Shown piece by piece: positions 32,109 through 42,223 of a DNA stretch of 42,923 bases. The DNA is taken from assembly GCA_019561555.1 (NCBI GenBank), contig JAHEQB010000044.1, forward strand, positions 1 to 42,923, written 5' to 3'. This stretch comes from Methanothermococcus sp. SCGC AD-155-C09. Its GTDB lineage: Archaea > AGJL01 > Methanococci > Methanococcales > Methanococcaceae. Every line of letters begins with the position of its first letter. The stretch's first letter is position 1. The notes under the pieces were generated by a model, which searched no databases, was not told where the DNA came from, and saw nothing but the letters and a program-made list of their open reading frames with translations. Made by a program: the position numbers and the translations under genes.

Positions 32109-34388
32109 TTAGCATTTCATTTCCTTTATTATTTCTATGAACCTAGTTAATACCCTATCCCTTAATCCCTCAACAAATTTAAGGCTTCCAGCACATTCAT
32201 GGCCTCCCCCATCTAAGGAGGCCTCAGGAATTTCCTCTATAAGTTGTTCAACTATCAGGTTTAAATTAAAATTGAATTTTTCACTAACAGCATCTGTGGC
32301 TCTAACTACCCCAAAATCTGGACCATAGGCTATTGTTATTATAGGTTTATCCTCCCCATACTTCTGAACAATGCTATCATGGGCAAAACCACAGGTTTTT
32401 CCAGGGGCAGGGAATGTAAATTTATGGGCATACTTTTCCACATTTAAGGTATTTAATATTATTCCATTATCAAGTTTTTCAGTTTTTAGGGCAGGTAGAA
32501 CAGCCTTCATCTGTCTATCTATCATTTCCATGGCTCTTTCATATAGTATATCAATTAATTTTTCATGCCTGTATATTTCCCTTTTGTTTGTGGCAAGTAT
32601 CTCCTCTACAATTCCCCTTCCATTCATAAATCTTAAATAGAAGGCCTCAAAATCCATACATAGGGCAATTTTATGTAAATCCTCCACAGTGTATTCCCTT
32701 CCACTACCATACTTCCTGCTCATTTCTGTTAAATCCCTTAGGGCTATTTTTATGTATTCCTCCACCTCTCTGCCCTTTGCATGATCTCCCACCACGGCTA
32801 TACCAGGAATATGGCATATTTCAGGGGTAACCTCCTCATTTATCATTCTTGCCACCTCTGTTGCCAGTACCCCTGCTGTTAAATTACTGTCCCCTCCAAC
32901 AAGGTAGGGATTAACATGGCCACTTATGTAGTCATCAACCTCTACTTTGCCATTTATTACCTCTCCAGGGTAGTGGTGATCTATTACAACCACATCCATA
33001 CCATAGGCCTCAGCCTGAGATAGTGCAGGAACATCTTCATCTGTACTTCCATTGTCAGTAAGTACTATCAATGGCATCTTTTGGCCAAATCTCAATTTAT
33101 CCTCTAAGGAATATACTAAATCCTTAGTTATATCCTCTAACTCGTAAAATGGAGCCTTTGAAGGACTTCTTCTAAAGTAATGCCACTGTGCATCAGTATC
33201 TATTGAGAATTCACTTAATATTGGAAGTATGGCTCTCTCCAGTGCCAATCCTGCACAGTATCCATCGGTGTCAGCATGGTGTCTTATTATTATGGGCTTT
33301 CCATCCAATATGGCCCTTCTTATTTTCTTTGCCACATGGGCCATTTTAGGCCTTAACTTTTCCAAAATAGGGCTATCCACAAGGAATTTAATATCACTGT
33401 AGGGCTCTGATTTTTTATCCAACTCCTTTTCTATGTTTTCTTTTACTTCCTCTGCTTCTTCCCCTTCCAACTTTTTTAACTTTATTCTTTCAATCTGTAA
33501 TTTTCCATCCCTTATGGACACAGAGCCTACAACATCCACTATATCTCCAACCATTATTTCAGGATGGGCCCTTAAACCTGCAATTTCAAAGGCTGCAACC
33601 CATGCAGTCTCTGTTCCATCTGTTAATGTAAAGATAGTAGGTCCTGGAGTCTGAGTAATCTGGATAATTTCCCCCCTAACATGTACTATTTCATCTCTCA
33701 TCTCCAATATTCCCTTATCTACAATATCCTTTATGGAGGTTAAGGGCACACTTTTTTCCAATTTTTCAATGGAATAGTTTGTAATGGGAATATATCTAAA
33801 ATCCACCTCTCTCCTTTCAGGCTTTAGTTCTGAAACCTGGACAATAACCTCATCCCCTATTTTAAAATCACTAAGTCTTTTTCCAACCATCTCACGGGAT
33901 CTAAGTAATCCCCTGGTTTGCTCATTTAGGGAAATAAATACTCCATACTTCTCAGTCCTTGATACCTTACCTCTGTAAAATTTTCCCTCCTCTAAATCTC
34001 CCATATTGCATAGATTATCTAAAACATATACCCTTTTTAAGTTTTTACGCCTCTCTTCCTCCTCCTTTTTACACTTGGGGCATAGTGATTTATCCTTACT
34101 TTGAGGGTATTTTCCAATATACTTGCCACACTTATCACATTTTATAACCTTTCCACTTCCTCCACAGGAATCACAAATATCATAAACAGGTATTTTTCCA
34201 GTACCATCACAGGTTGGACAGGGTACCTCTGCCACATCTAAATCATATTTTGAACCTTTTGAGGCCCTTTTAAAGTGGGATTTTGTATTAAATTCCTCTA
34301 TAAATCCTGTTCCATCACATTCATCACATGGCTTATATCTCACAATTTTTTTTCCAGATCCCCTGCAAATTGGACATTTATCAATCAT
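32109..34388 (-). CDS. COG1107-type RecJ-like DHH protein with DnaJ zinc fingers
   Basis: This archaea-specific nucleic acid enzyme is about 759 residues. In order: a DnaJ-type zinc-finger region with repeated CxxCxGxG units (about 1-110; CPICRGSG, CDECDGTG, CPTCDGTG, CDSCGGSG), an S1 RNA-binding domain (about 128-200), an OB domain (about 225-305; VHVRGEIIQI), then a DHH phosphoesterase (HHADTDGYCAG, LTDNGSTDEDV, VIDHHYPGE) and a C-terminal GGGHECAG motif. All metal ligands appear present. The frame opens at a GTG at 34397 that belongs to the binding site GTGAT; I prefer the ATG at 34388. Single-strand exonuclease activity is inferred from RecJ relatives; RNA substrates are possible given S1. 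Confidence 0.9.
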   Translation of the reverse strand: MIDKCPICRGSGKKIVRYKPCDECDGTGFIEEFNTKSHFKRASKGSKYDLDVAEVPCPTCDGTGKIPVYDICDSCGGSGKVIKCDKCGKYIGKYPQSKDKSLCPKCKKEEEERRKNLKRVYVLDNLCNMGDLEEGKFYRGKVSRTEKYGVFISLNEQTRGLLRSREMVGKRLSDFKIGDEVIVQVSELKPERREVDFRYIPITNYSIEKLEKSVPLTSIKDIVDKGILEMRDEIVHVRGEIIQITQTPGPTIFTLTDGTETAWVAAFEIAGLRAHPEIMVGDIVDVVGSVSIRDGKLQIERIKLKKLEGEEAEEVKENIEKELDKKSEPYSDIKFLVDSPILEKLRPKMAHVAKKIRRAILDGKPIIIRHHADTDGYCAGLALERAILPILSEFSIDTDAQWHYFRRSPSKAPFYELEDITKDLVYSLEDKLRFGQKMPLIVLTDNGSTDEDVPALSQAEAYGMDVVVIDHHYPGEVINGKVEVDDYISGHVNPYLVGGDSNLTAGVLATEVARMINEEVTPEICHIPGIAVVGDHAKGREVEEYIKIALRDLTEMSRKYGSGREYTVEDLHKIALCMDFEAFYLRFMNGRGIVEEILATNKREIYRHEKLIDILYERAMEMIDRQMKAVLPALKTEKLDNGIILNTLNVEKYAHKFTFPAPGKTCGFAHDSIVQKYGEDKPIITIAYGPDFGVVRATDAVSEKFNFNLNLIVEQLIEEIPEASLDGGGHECAGSLKFVEGLRDRVLTRFIEIIKEMKC

Positions 34389-34964
34389 ATACATCACTTA
34401 ACTAATTTTGTAAATTTGAATATATATTCCTATGGAATTTAATTTATAGATTATAAAAAGTAGTAAAATATTAATTTATAAAGTATATAAAAATTATTAA
34501 TTAGATATATAAAATTGTATATAATTAAAGGTTATCTTAAAAAATATTTATTTATTAAATATAAAAAAATTCAATTTTTAGTAGAAATTCAATAAAAAAT
34601 ATGATAATAACATAAAATTAAAAATATAATCTAAAAATAAAAAAATAATTAAAATTAAAATAAATTATTAAAAATAAAATAATAAAATAAATAATAGTCT
34701 AAGATTTTAAAACACCTAAAAAAAATAAAAACTAAAAAGTAAAAATCCTTTATTCTTTAGATGCTACACCTAAACTGAAGGAGTATGTAGAATTTCTATA
34801 CAGAACCAATTATAAAAGTCCATATTAATTTAAGGTGGAGGATTAGAATATTCTTTTATTAATATATTATTTTTTTATTAATTTTAATTTTTTTATACTA
34901 CATAATTATAATTTAAAATATTTATATTTTTTTAATTAAAATATTATTTATTATTAGTTATATC
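34389..34964. mobile_element. Degenerate MITE-family copy, C-tract orientation
   Basis: The core at about 34695-34850 includes GATTTTAAAACACCTAAAA, AAAAGTAAAAATCC and GTAGAATTTCTATACAG. An A-rich arm precedes it (34620-34700). It then ends in the alternative tail CCAATTATAAAAGTCCATA, which also occurs near 9920-9950. No clear terminal motif remains. No gene is seen in this gap. Confidence 0.45.
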
Positions 34965-35900
34965 CTATTGATCTTTATTCCCTTCTTCTTCCTCCATCTT
35001 AGGGGAAACATAAAATCTTCCATATTCCTTCTGATTCTTTTTACTCATTAACTTATCTATTGATAATTTCATAATTGTGGCGTAGATGTCTATTAGATCC
35101 CTGTATTTAACCTCTGGTAATCCTGTATATATAAATAGTATCTTTTTAACTATTTTTTCCATACTGTTATTTACGAAATACGTTGAGAGAGCCTCTGCTA
35201 AAGGTTCAATTGGTGGATACCCCATTCCTAAGGGCATTCTCTTTTTATATACTCTACTTCCATGTTTAATACTTATTACCTGAGAGAACCTAATATGTAT
35301 CATATCCTCGGATATTTTATCCATCCTCTCAAGGATATTTAACCACCATTTAACATCAGCCCTTTCAGATGCCTCCATTAAATCATCACTTTCATAGACT
35401 CCCAATTCATTCAAAAATATATTCTCTAACTGTAGGGAAGGTATTATTTTTATTCCCTCCTCTTTTGCAGCAATAACAAGTTCTTCAATCTCGTCCAAGG
35501 TACCAAACTCTCCTTCGTTGGTGGCAGGTTCTGGAGAATACACCATTTCACTATTTACATCTCTAAACTTTTTCAGAATCTCTAATTGGACATTTATATC
35601 TCCTGCCCCTATTTTCTTCCCAAGATGGTAGTTATATATCTTAGCCCCACAAAGTGTAGCCCTTTCTATCGCAGTAAGATGGGCCTTCAATCCCCTCTCA
35701 GATGTTAAGTTGTAGTAGGGACCATGTGCTAATATGAGTGTAAAGTAATCCTCTCCCATCATCTTGTAATTTTCATAGTAATCTTGTGATATCCTCCTAG
35801 ATAGTATAGCAGGAGGGATCTCTGTGATTCTTGTACCCAATAGTGCAGCCTGTTTAAGTGTAGATAGTGCATTATAGGTACCCCATTCAAATAGTATCAT
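34965..35900 (-). CDS. TIM-barrel protein of the AP endonuclease 2 / xylose isomerase fold
   Basis: This 311-residue protein is probably an (alpha/beta)8 barrel of the endonuclease IV or sugar-isomerase superfamily. Visible metal-ligand-like positions are LAHGPYYNLTS (His after the second strand), NYHLGKKIG, SPEPATNEGEFGT and IHIRFSQV. The canonical endonuclease IV ligand set is incomplete, so DNA repair activity should not be assumed; related methanococcal proteins are uncharacterised. The longest frame begins at a GTG (35909) within the binding site GGGGTGAT, so I start at the ATG at 35900. A charged C-terminal tail (EEEEGNKDQ) ends it. It is divergent from bioW. Confidence 0.72.
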   Translation of the reverse strand: MILFEWGTYNALSTLKQAALLGTRITEIPPAILSRRISQDYYENYKMMGEDYFTLILAHGPYYNLTSERGLKAHLTAIERATLCGAKIYNYHLGKKIGAGDINVQLEILKKFRDVNSEMVYSPEPATNEGEFGTLDEIEELVIAAKEEGIKIIPSLQLENIFLNELGVYESDDLMEASERADVKWWLNILERMDKISEDMIHIRFSQVISIKHGSRVYKKRMPLGMGYPPIEPLAEALSTYFVNNSMEKIVKKILFIYTGLPEVKYRDLIDIYATIMKLSIDKLMSKKNQKEYGRFYVSPKMEEEEGNKDQ

Positions 35901-35990
35901 AAATATCACCCCTTAATTTTTAATAGTAATTATATATAATTCAATTATACTTTTTATATTTTTATGGTAAAAATTATCTAGGGATAGAGA

Positions 35991-36704
35991 ATGTACAGTA
36001 TAAAGATGAGAGCCTCAAAAAATGATAAACATATTTCAGGAGCAGAAACCATAGTTAAAAGGGAAGAAATAGAATCAACTGTCAATAAATTTATAAAAAG
36101 AGCCCTTTCCCATGAGAATGGAACTCCAAATTTTATAAATGTAAAGATTGAAGAGATTAGAGAAACTATAAAATATATAGATCCTCTACCTATTAAAACC
36201 ATAGAATGTAATAACAAAGAAAAAGCGAGAGAAGTGGCAAAAAATATTCTAAGAAATCAGGGGATAAAAGAAAATATTATAGAGGAGGCCTTTAAAATAA
36301 TAGATAAGGGCAACATGAGAGGGGCAAGTTTATTAAATTTAGAGGGCCATAGATTGGAGCCTAATAGGGATAGGGGAGTAAGGGTAAAATGTATATCAAC
36401 ATCAGAGGAATTAAAGGAAAAAATATTAAAAAATAACATTGGAACAGAGAGAACCATAGATGCCATAGCAATAGCCACCAAGGTTATTGATTTAGGGATT
36501 ATTGCTGAATTATGTTTATCAGATAATCCAACCTATACCACAGGCTATGTTGCTACAGGGGATGGATATTATAGAATTACTAACTTGAAAAATAAGGGAG
36601 AGTCTGGAGGTAGAGTATTTTTTGTAGATATAAATAAGGGAGATTGTGAAAATATAGGGAGATTAATAAGGGATTTAGAGAATAAACCCTATATTATTAA
36701 ATAA
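35991..36704 (+). CDS. bioW: 6-carboxyhexanoate-CoA ligase BioW
   Basis: BioW activates pimelate to pimeloyl-CoA for biotin synthesis. The 237 residues show family signatures YSIKMRAS at the start, HISGAE (14-19), [14 protein letters not shown] and [14 protein letters not shown]. The size fits archaeal and Bacillus BioW. Other biotin genes (bioF, bioD, bioA, bioB), which cluster with bioW in M. jannaschii, are not beside it here, so the cluster is broken or lost. It ends by overlapping the convergent cbiB gene by 8 bp. The ATG follows GGGATAGAGA. Confidence 0.92.
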   Translation: MYSIKMRASKNDKHISGAETIVKREEIESTVNKFIKRALSHENGTPNFINVKIEEIRETIKYIDPLPIKTIECNNKEKAREVAKNILRNQGIKENIIEEAFKIIDKGNMRGASLLNLEGHRLEPNRDRGVRVKCISTSEELKEKILKNNIGTERTIDAIAIATKVIDLGIIAELCLSDNPTYTTGYVATGDGYYRITNLKNKGESGGRVFFVDINKGDCENIGRLIRDLENKPYIIK

Positions 36705-37641
36705 TAATTTTTAAGAGGTAGTACAGTATAATATAAAAGAGAACAAATGCAATCACTGTAGCATCCACTGCCTTTAATGAATTGTAGGCCTTTTTTAGAT
36801 CTATTTTTCCCCTTCCCAATTTATAGTATCCCTTTTTTTCAAGGGTCATATTTAAACTGTTGGCCACTGTTGCCATAGTATAACCTGAATTTGGAGAGGG
36901 GGTTTTTGAACCTTCCTTTAAAAATCCATAAAATGCCCTCTTTATACTTCCACCATAGAAGGGAGAGGTTATTATTAGTAGTAATCCTGCAATACGGGAG
37001 GGTACTATATTCAATATATCATCCAAGAGGGCAGCAAGTTTTCCATAGTACTCGTATTTTTCATTTCTATAGCCTATCATGGCATCTAAGGTATTTATGG
37101 CCCTATATACAAAACCTCCAGGCAATCCAAATATAATGCAATAAATTAAAGGGGCTATAATACTATCGGTTATATTCTCAGATAAACTTTCAATGGAGGC
37201 TGAGAGAACATGCTCTTTATCCAATTTTGAGGTATCCCTACTTACAATGCATTGCACATATTTTCTTGCACTATGTAGATCTCCATTTTTTATATAGTTT
37301 ATAGGGGCCTTTGAAAAGTCTATAAGTGATTTATAGCCGATTACTGTTGAAAGTATTAGGGAATATAAAATATACTTTAAAATAACATATTCTGTAGGTA
37401 TTTTATTAAGAATTATTTCGATGTAATAGGATATTAAAAATACTAACAATACTATAATCAATGTGGTAAGGGATCCAAAAATAAAATCTCTAACTTTATT
37501 TTTTGAATAGGTGGATTTAAATAATTTTTCAAGAAAATTTATTCCCTTACCAATCCATACCACTGGATGTATTTTTTCAGGGGGCTCTCCAATAAGTTTA
37601 TCAAATATTAGGGCTCCTAATATTATAATAGGGTTTATCAT
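36697..37641 (-). CDS. cbiB: Adenosylcobinamide-phosphate synthase (CbiB/CobD)
   Basis: This membrane enzyme attaches the aminopropanol arm to cobyric acid in B12 synthesis, a cofactor the methanogen needs for the corrinoid protein (CdhD/CdhE) and methyl transfer. From the chosen ATG the protein is 314 residues, the normal size, opening [20 protein letters not shown] then [12 protein letters not shown], the family signature. Further motifs are [12 protein letters not shown] and [13 protein letters not shown]. The open frame runs 63 codons further upstream to 37830, but that part is A/T low-complexity and merely reads as hydrophobic residues, so I exclude it. It is convergent with bioW. Confidence 0.92.
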   Translation of the reverse strand: MINPIIILGALIFDKLIGEPPEKIHPVVWIGKGINFLEKLFKSTYSKNKVRDFIFGSLTTLIIVLLVFLISYYIEIILNKIPTEYVILKYILYSLILSTVIGYKSLIDFSKAPINYIKNGDLHSARKYVQCIVSRDTSKLDKEHVLSASIESLSENITDSIIAPLIYCIIFGLPGGFVYRAINTLDAMIGYRNEKYEYYGKLAALLDDILNIVPSRIAGLLLIITSPFYGGSIKRAFYGFLKEGSKTPSPNSGYTMATVANSLNMTLEKKGYYKLGRGKIDLKKAYNSLKAVDATVIAFVLFYIILYYLLKIII

Positions 37642-38134
37642 AATTCCACAGGCATTTAAGGATATATTATGTAGATTAGAAATTAAAAATAATATGAGAT
37701 AATTACAGATATGGAAATATATAAAAATTAATATAAAAATAAAATATATAATAATATCTAAAATATAAAAAAATAAAAATAATTTAAAATAATTAAAAAA
37801 ATAAAGGATAATTAAGATAAAAATAGGCAATTTAAGACTTTAAAAATGTCTAAAAAGAAATAAATAACAAAAAGTAGAAATCCTACATTTATATTCCATG
37901 TATGTCCAAGTATTGGGGAAAAGAGTACTTCTTGACAAGACTGGCAGAACCTTAATTTAGGGGGTAAAGGTATATTTATAATATAATTTTATATTGGGTT
38001 TTATATTTTATTTTTTATTCTATAATTATTATATTTTACTGAATATTCTAATAATTTCTTTTTATTTTTTTTATTTTATATTTTTTTAAATTTATAATAT
38101 CTTGATAGTTTTTTATTTATCATAGTATCAGATA
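37642..38134. mobile_element. Degenerate MITE-family copy between cbiB and DUF530-like gene
   Basis: The core at about 37825-37945 lies in C-tract orientation (GACTTTAAAAATGTCTAAAA, AAAAGTAGAAATCCTAC, TGTCCAAGTATTGGGG) and ends in the alternative tail (CAGAACCTTAATTTAGGGG). No terminal repeats are recognised. The rest is T-rich and no gene is visible. Confidence 0.5.
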
Positions 38135-39580
38135 CTATAGCTTGCCAAGGGCCCCTAAGAATTTTTTTGTTCTCTCCTTTTTTATAGAATTATATTCCTC
38201 TAATTTTTTTAAGTCTATATTATTTTTCTTTAAAATAGATTTTATTTCATCTATTGGGGCTATGCTACTTAATATTTCCTCAACTTCTTTCTTAGTATAG
38301 TTATATCTTTTAACCACATCCCAATCATGCACTAAATAAAGGGCTGCCCCCCCAATGTTCTTTAAGGTAATATTATACTTTGGTAATTCCCTTTCAAATA
38401 AAAACTTTATATCTAAAACATCTAAGGGATTTATCCCCTCAATTCTCATCCATTTTAAATTAACCCGAGAGGGATTAATAAGTATGGTAGGAAACATATT
38501 GGATCTGGCTCTTTCATCGGGGGTATTGTAGAGGTAGTATTCAAAAATATCCTGAGAAATATACTTTATAATTATATCAAAGGAAAGTTTTTCAGATACT
38601 TCCCTTTCAATATTGAGGGATTTCTCCAACTCAGGGATTGGCCGTCCCTCAACATATAACCCCAATTTTTCCAATTTCTCATTCATCTTTATTCTTTTTA
38701 CTTTTAACTCCTCCATAATCCTAATATCAATTATTCCTCCCTCTACTTCACCTTCTTCAAAGTCCATTATTGTGTTTTTATATTTATCAATTAAACTTCT
38801 TTGATGTTCTGATAATTCATTCTTTAATTTTTTTTCTATTTCATACTCCACTTCCTCCCAGTAGGCCATTAGATAGGCCAAAGACAGGGTTTTCTTTACA
38901 TGACTATCAGTTAATAGTTTATTCTTAGAATAGTTTTTCTTTAATGAGGTTATTAGGGCATCTCCATAGTTTTTCTTAATATATCCTTCGTAATCCTCAT
39001 CCTCTATTTTTACCCTTTTAAAGGTTTTTTTTCCATTATTCATTATAATAAGGGTCATGGTAATAGAACTTAATATTCCCTTTCCCTCGGATTCAAGGAC
39101 ATTTAAAAGTTTTTTATAGGTTTTAATACATAATGGAGACATGTTAGATAATAATTCCTTATTTGAGCCGTCATAGGGTAAAAAATAAATTAATCTTTTA
39201 TTCCCTGCAGGATCCTGTAAGTGTCCTAATGCTATTTTATGGGCAATTATGGCATACTTTACCCTTTCCAATACTCCTTTTTTTTCATCAACTATCCTTC
39301 GGAGATAGGAGGAATAGGATTTTATCTCATAGAGATCTCCCTCATCACATCCCTTTAATTTACCCACTCCAACATAGGGGGTATCAAAACCTTGCAATTC
39401 CATTTTTTCCTTTAATTCTTCCAATACTTCTAAATTTTTATTTAGTGTTTCTATAAGTTCATTATATGTGGCGTTATCTAAGTTAGTATTCTTTGAAAAT
39501 TTTAAGGAAATTTCTTCTCTAAATTTTAATAAATCATCTAAAAATTCGTTGCACTTTTTTATTAGAAGGCTACTATCCAT
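38135..39580 (-). CDS. Uncharacterised DUF530-like methanogen protein
   Basis: This is a 481-residue soluble, largely helical protein with charged coiled-coil-like segments at the N-terminus (LNKNLEVLEELKEKMEL) and C-terminus (IDEIKSILKKNNIDLKKLEE). I place it by overall character with DUF530, a family restricted to methanogens, without certainty. Features worth noting are LQDPAGNKRLIYFLPYDGSN (about 121-140), FPTILINPSRVNLKW and GGAALYLVHDWDVV. There are no metal clusters or nucleotide-binding loops. A weak TGTGAAAT precedes the ATG. It is the last gene of the minus-strand run that starts with aIF2-alpha and nop10, separated by 100 bp. Confidence 0.6.
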   Translation of the reverse strand: MDSSLLIKKCNEFLDDLLKFREEISLKFSKNTNLDNATYNELIETLNKNLEVLEELKEKMELQGFDTPYVGVGKLKGCDEGDLYEIKSYSSYLRRIVDEKKGVLERVKYAIIAHKIALGHLQDPAGNKRLIYFLPYDGSNKELLSNMSPLCIKTYKKLLNVLESEGKGILSSITMTLIIMNNGKKTFKRVKIEDEDYEGYIKKNYGDALITSLKKNYSKNKLLTDSHVKKTLSLAYLMAYWEEVEYEIEKKLKNELSEHQRSLIDKYKNTIMDFEEGEVEGGIIDIRIMEELKVKRIKMNEKLEKLGLYVEGRPIPELEKSLNIEREVSEKLSFDIIIKYISQDIFEYYLYNTPDERARSNMFPTILINPSRVNLKWMRIEGINPLDVLDIKFLFERELPKYNITLKNIGGAALYLVHDWDVVKRYNYTKKEVEEILSSIAPIDEIKSILKKNNIDLKKLEEYNSIKKERTKKFLGALGKL

Positions 39581-39680
39581 AATTTCACATGGGAAATATT
39601 GTAATCAAAGAAACTACACTGAGGGCCCCATAATTTTATCTTAAAAATTATTAAATTAGGGATTTATGTGATTTAAAATT

Positions 39681-39842
39681 TTATGTATTTTTTAAAGATT
39701 TTTTTAACATCCTTCTATATTTTCCATATCTATCCTCTAAGGAGAATCTTGGAGGTTTAATAGTTATGGTTTTTTCATTACAAAGGTTGCAAAAATTCTT
39801 TAAGGTATATCTATTACATTTTGGGCACTTTCTCATTCTCAT
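39681..39842 (-). CDS. nop10: Nop10, H/ACA ribonucleoprotein subunit
   Basis: This 53-residue gene is easily missed by length filters. The product reads MRMRKCPKCNRYTLKNFC, then PRFSLEDRYGKYRRMLKK. C6, C9, C18 and C21 form the archaeal zinc ribbon, and the PPRFS.EDRYGKYRR tail is the family signature. Nop10 binds Cbf5 in the H/ACA RNP that makes pseudouridine in rRNA. The ATG at 39842 is followed two codons on by another ATG; no strong binding site is seen. It lies 131 bp downstream of aIF2-alpha on the same strand, a linkage conserved in many archaea. Confidence 0.95.
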   Translation of the reverse strand: MRMRKCPKCNRYTLKNFCNLCNEKTITIKPPRFSLEDRYGKYRRMLKKSLKNT

Positions 39843-39973
39843 AATATTCCTTTTGATATTTTAGGGATTTATTTAATTTATTAATCATTTTTTAATTATT
39901 ATTTACTTTAGTATTATTTTATTATTTTTTAGTATTATTATTTTTAATTATTTTTTCATTTTATTCCTTTAAA

Positions 39974-40765
39974 TTAATTGTATTCCCTAACAAAACTACC
40001 CTTGCCACCCTTGTATTTTTTAATGTAATCTATGGCCGCATTTGCAACAGTTTTCAATACTTCTTCCCCACTTTTGTAATCAGGGGAGATAATTTCAATT
40101 CTATATTTAGGGGCTCCAATATATCTTATATCCACTGTAACATCCTCATAGGGATTGGATTTTAAGGCCCTTCTAAGGGCATTTTTTATAATTTTAATTC
40201 CACTTGGTTCTGTGGTAGTTAAGGTTAATACTCCATCTACTTTAACATTTGTTAGTTCTATATTCTCCTTTGCTACCTCATACAATGCATTGGCCCATTC
40301 CTCTGAAATACCTAATTCATATAAAACCTCTTTACCCTCAATAACTATGTATTCCAAAGATTCATAAAGTTCGCCAAATTCCTCTTCTAATATGCTTCCA
40401 ACTTCTTTCATAGATTCTTCAAGGGATTTTCCAAGTTTTTCTCCTGCAAATTGAAGTAATTTCTCGGCCCTTTGGAACCTTTTCCATTCCTGAATTTTAG
40501 CCTTCTTCTGCTGATCTGTAACTCTCTTTAGAGACAAATCAATCTGTCCCTTGCGTTTATTTACTCTCATCACTTTGGCCACAACTCTCTGGCCCTTTTT
40601 AACATAATCCCTTATGCTCTTTATCCATCCAGAGGATACCTCTGAAATATGGATCATTCCTTCCTTCTTAGGATAGTCCAATAATTCCACAAAGGCACCA
40701 AAGGGCTTAACATCTATAACAGTACCAATAACTATCTCTCCTTCTTCAGGAAAATCTTTTCTCAT
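39974..40765 (-). CDS. Translation initiation factor aIF2 subunit alpha
   Basis: This is the alpha subunit of the archaeal aIF2 trimer, which brings initiator Met-tRNA to the small ribosomal subunit. The 263 residues comprise an N-terminal S1/OB domain (about 9-85; GTVIDVKPFGAFVELLDY, HISEVSSGW), a helical domain (about 88-175) and a C-terminal alpha/beta domain that contacts the gamma subunit. The eukaryotic regulatory serine loop is replaced as usual in archaea. GGTGAGAT precedes the ATG. It heads the aIF2-alpha/nop10 pair; the ribosomal genes L44e and S27e that often precede it are not present upstream here. Confidence 0.96.
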   Translation of the reverse strand: MRKDFPEEGEIVIGTVIDVKPFGAFVELLDYPKKEGMIHISEVSSGWIKSIRDYVKKGQRVVAKVMRVNKRKGQIDLSLKRVTDQQKKAKIQEWKRFQRAEKLLQFAGEKLGKSLEESMKEVGSILEEEFGELYESLEYIVIEGKEVLYELGISEEWANALYEVAKENIELTNVKVDGVLTLTTTEPSGIKIIKNALRRALKSNPYEDVTVDIRYIGAPKYRIEIISPDYKSGEEVLKTVANAAIDYIKKYKGGKGSFVREYN

Positions 40766-41311
40766 AATCTCACCATAATTTATTATGTGCTTTTTGCTTT
40801 TTAAAATCTATAATTTTAAATATTTTATTTATTATTTTAAGAATAATATCAATATTTTATTAAATATAATTAAAAATATTTTAAAAAATAAGAAAAAATG
40901 TTTATAAATATGATGATGTTAAAATAATTAATATATAATCAAATACATAAACTTATCTTTTAAGGGTTTTAAACAATAAAATGGTATAGATTTTATTACT
41001 TTTAAATTTAATTTTATAATTCCTTTTATATTAGAAGAGGGGGTGGAATCTTATATTTGCTATGATTGGTGGTAATGTTCTGCCATTAGTTTGGAAATCC
41101 TTTTTTATAAATATTTAAGATAAAATTTTATATTAATTTTATATCTATTTTCTAATAATTAATATTATTTTATTTTAATTATAATTTTATTAATTACTAC
41201 AAATGGTTTTAACATAAACAAATAATATAAAGTAAATTAAATATATAAAAATTATATATAAAGTTTATTAAATTTATTTTTTTTATATAAATAAATACCT
41301 ATGGTGATATT
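40766..41311. other. A/T-rich divergent gap with a weak terminal-like motif
   Basis: A weak match to the dispersed end motif occurs at 40934-40963 (TATAATCAAATACATAAAC). A less A/T-biased stretch, 41034-41110 (AGAGGGGGTGGAATC, then GATTGGTGGTAATGTTC), includes an ATG at 41062 that opens only 18 codons. It may be a decayed repeat core, a small RNA or nothing. Promoters of aIF2-alpha and of the fumarase gene must lie in this gap. Confidence 0.3.
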
Positions 41312-41917
41312 TTGAAATTGAAAACCCCTATTTCAAAGGAGGATCTTTATAAATTGAAGGTTGGAGATATGGTATATTTAAATGGAACAATATATACAGG
41401 TAGAGATGAGGCCCATATAACAATTATAGAAGAGTTTAAAGGGGAGGGGGATAATAACAGTAATATTAAAGAAATAGTGGAAAAATTAAAAAATGGAGTA
41501 ATATATCACGCTGGGCCAATAATGAGGAAGGAAAATGAAAAATGGAAATGTGTGGCAATAGGTCCCACAACATCTGCAAGGATGAATGAGGTAGAGGCTG
41601 ATTTTATAGATATAACAGGAATCTCTGCAATAGTGGGAAAAGGAGGCATGAAATCAGAATTATTGGATACTTTTAAAAGGCATGGGGTAGTTTATTTTGC
41701 CGCACCAGGGGGTTGTGCCGCATTACTCGCAAATTCCATAGTGGATGTAAAAAATGTATATCTATATAAATTAGGCATGCCTGAGGCTATATGGGAACTT
41801 GAGGTTAAAAATTTTGGTCCTTTGATAGTTGCAATGGATTGTCATGGGAATAGTTTATATGAAAGGGTAAATAAAAATGTAATAAAAAGATTCAAAGAAT
41901 TAACAATGAACTTATAA
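41312..41917 (+). CDS. Class I fumarate hydratase, beta (C-terminal) subunit
   Basis: This is half of the two-subunit 4Fe-4S fumarase, which interconverts fumarate and malate in the incomplete reductive TCA pathway of methanococci. The 201 residues show the family blocks YHAGPIMRK, GPTTSARM, GKGGM and FAAPGGCAALLA in order. The start is TTG, supported by GGTGAT six bp upstream and by the family N-terminus (LKTPISKEDLYKLKVGD). The alpha subunit carrying the cluster is not in the window, as in M. jannaschii where the two genes are apart. Confidence 0.92.
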   Translation: MKLKTPISKEDLYKLKVGDMVYLNGTIYTGRDEAHITIIEEFKGEGDNNSNIKEIVEKLKNGVIYHAGPIMRKENEKWKCVAIGPTTSARMNEVEADFIDITGISAIVGKGGMKSELLDTFKRHGVVYFAAPGGCAALLANSIVDVKNVYLYKLGMPEAIWELEVKNFGPLIVAMDCHGNSLYERVNKNVIKRFKELTMNL

Positions 41918-42223
41918 TTATAAAAAGTCATAGAAGTATAAAAGAGTATAATTATATTCAAGAACATATCCCTTAAATTATATTTACAATATAAAAAATA
42001 AAATAAATAAATTAAAATTAAAGGACATATTCCAGATAAGATATATAATATTAATATAAAGTATAATAAAAAAAATATTAATGCCCTTAAATAAGAATTA
42101 AAAAAATAACTATAAAAAATAATAATTTATATTAAATAAAAAAATTTAAAGAGATTTTTAATTTTAAATTTATTTTAACTATTTGTCTTTCTTTTTATTA
42201 TAATAATTTTTATATTTTTTGAT
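41918..42223. other. A/T-rich gap with one terminal-like motif
   Basis: TATATTCAAGAACATAT and then CCTTAAATTATA (41953-41982) match the dispersed end motif in left-end orientation, about 270 bp from the IS630 end. The intervening sequence is A-rich at first and then T-rich, without a recognisable core. No gene is seen. Confidence 0.4.

Noticed and set aside
34965-35900. Calling the TIM-barrel protein endonuclease IV
   Set aside because: Only part of the expected zinc-ligand pattern is visible, so only the fold is claimed.
37642-37830. 63-residue hydrophobic extension of CbiB
   Set aside because: It is A/T low complexity reading as membrane residues. The family signature begins at the ATG at 37641 and the total length is then normal.
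41062-41118. An 18-codon ORF with an upstream GGTGG-like string
   Set aside because: It is too short, with no recognisable product and no supporting context; it is kept only as a remark on the gap.
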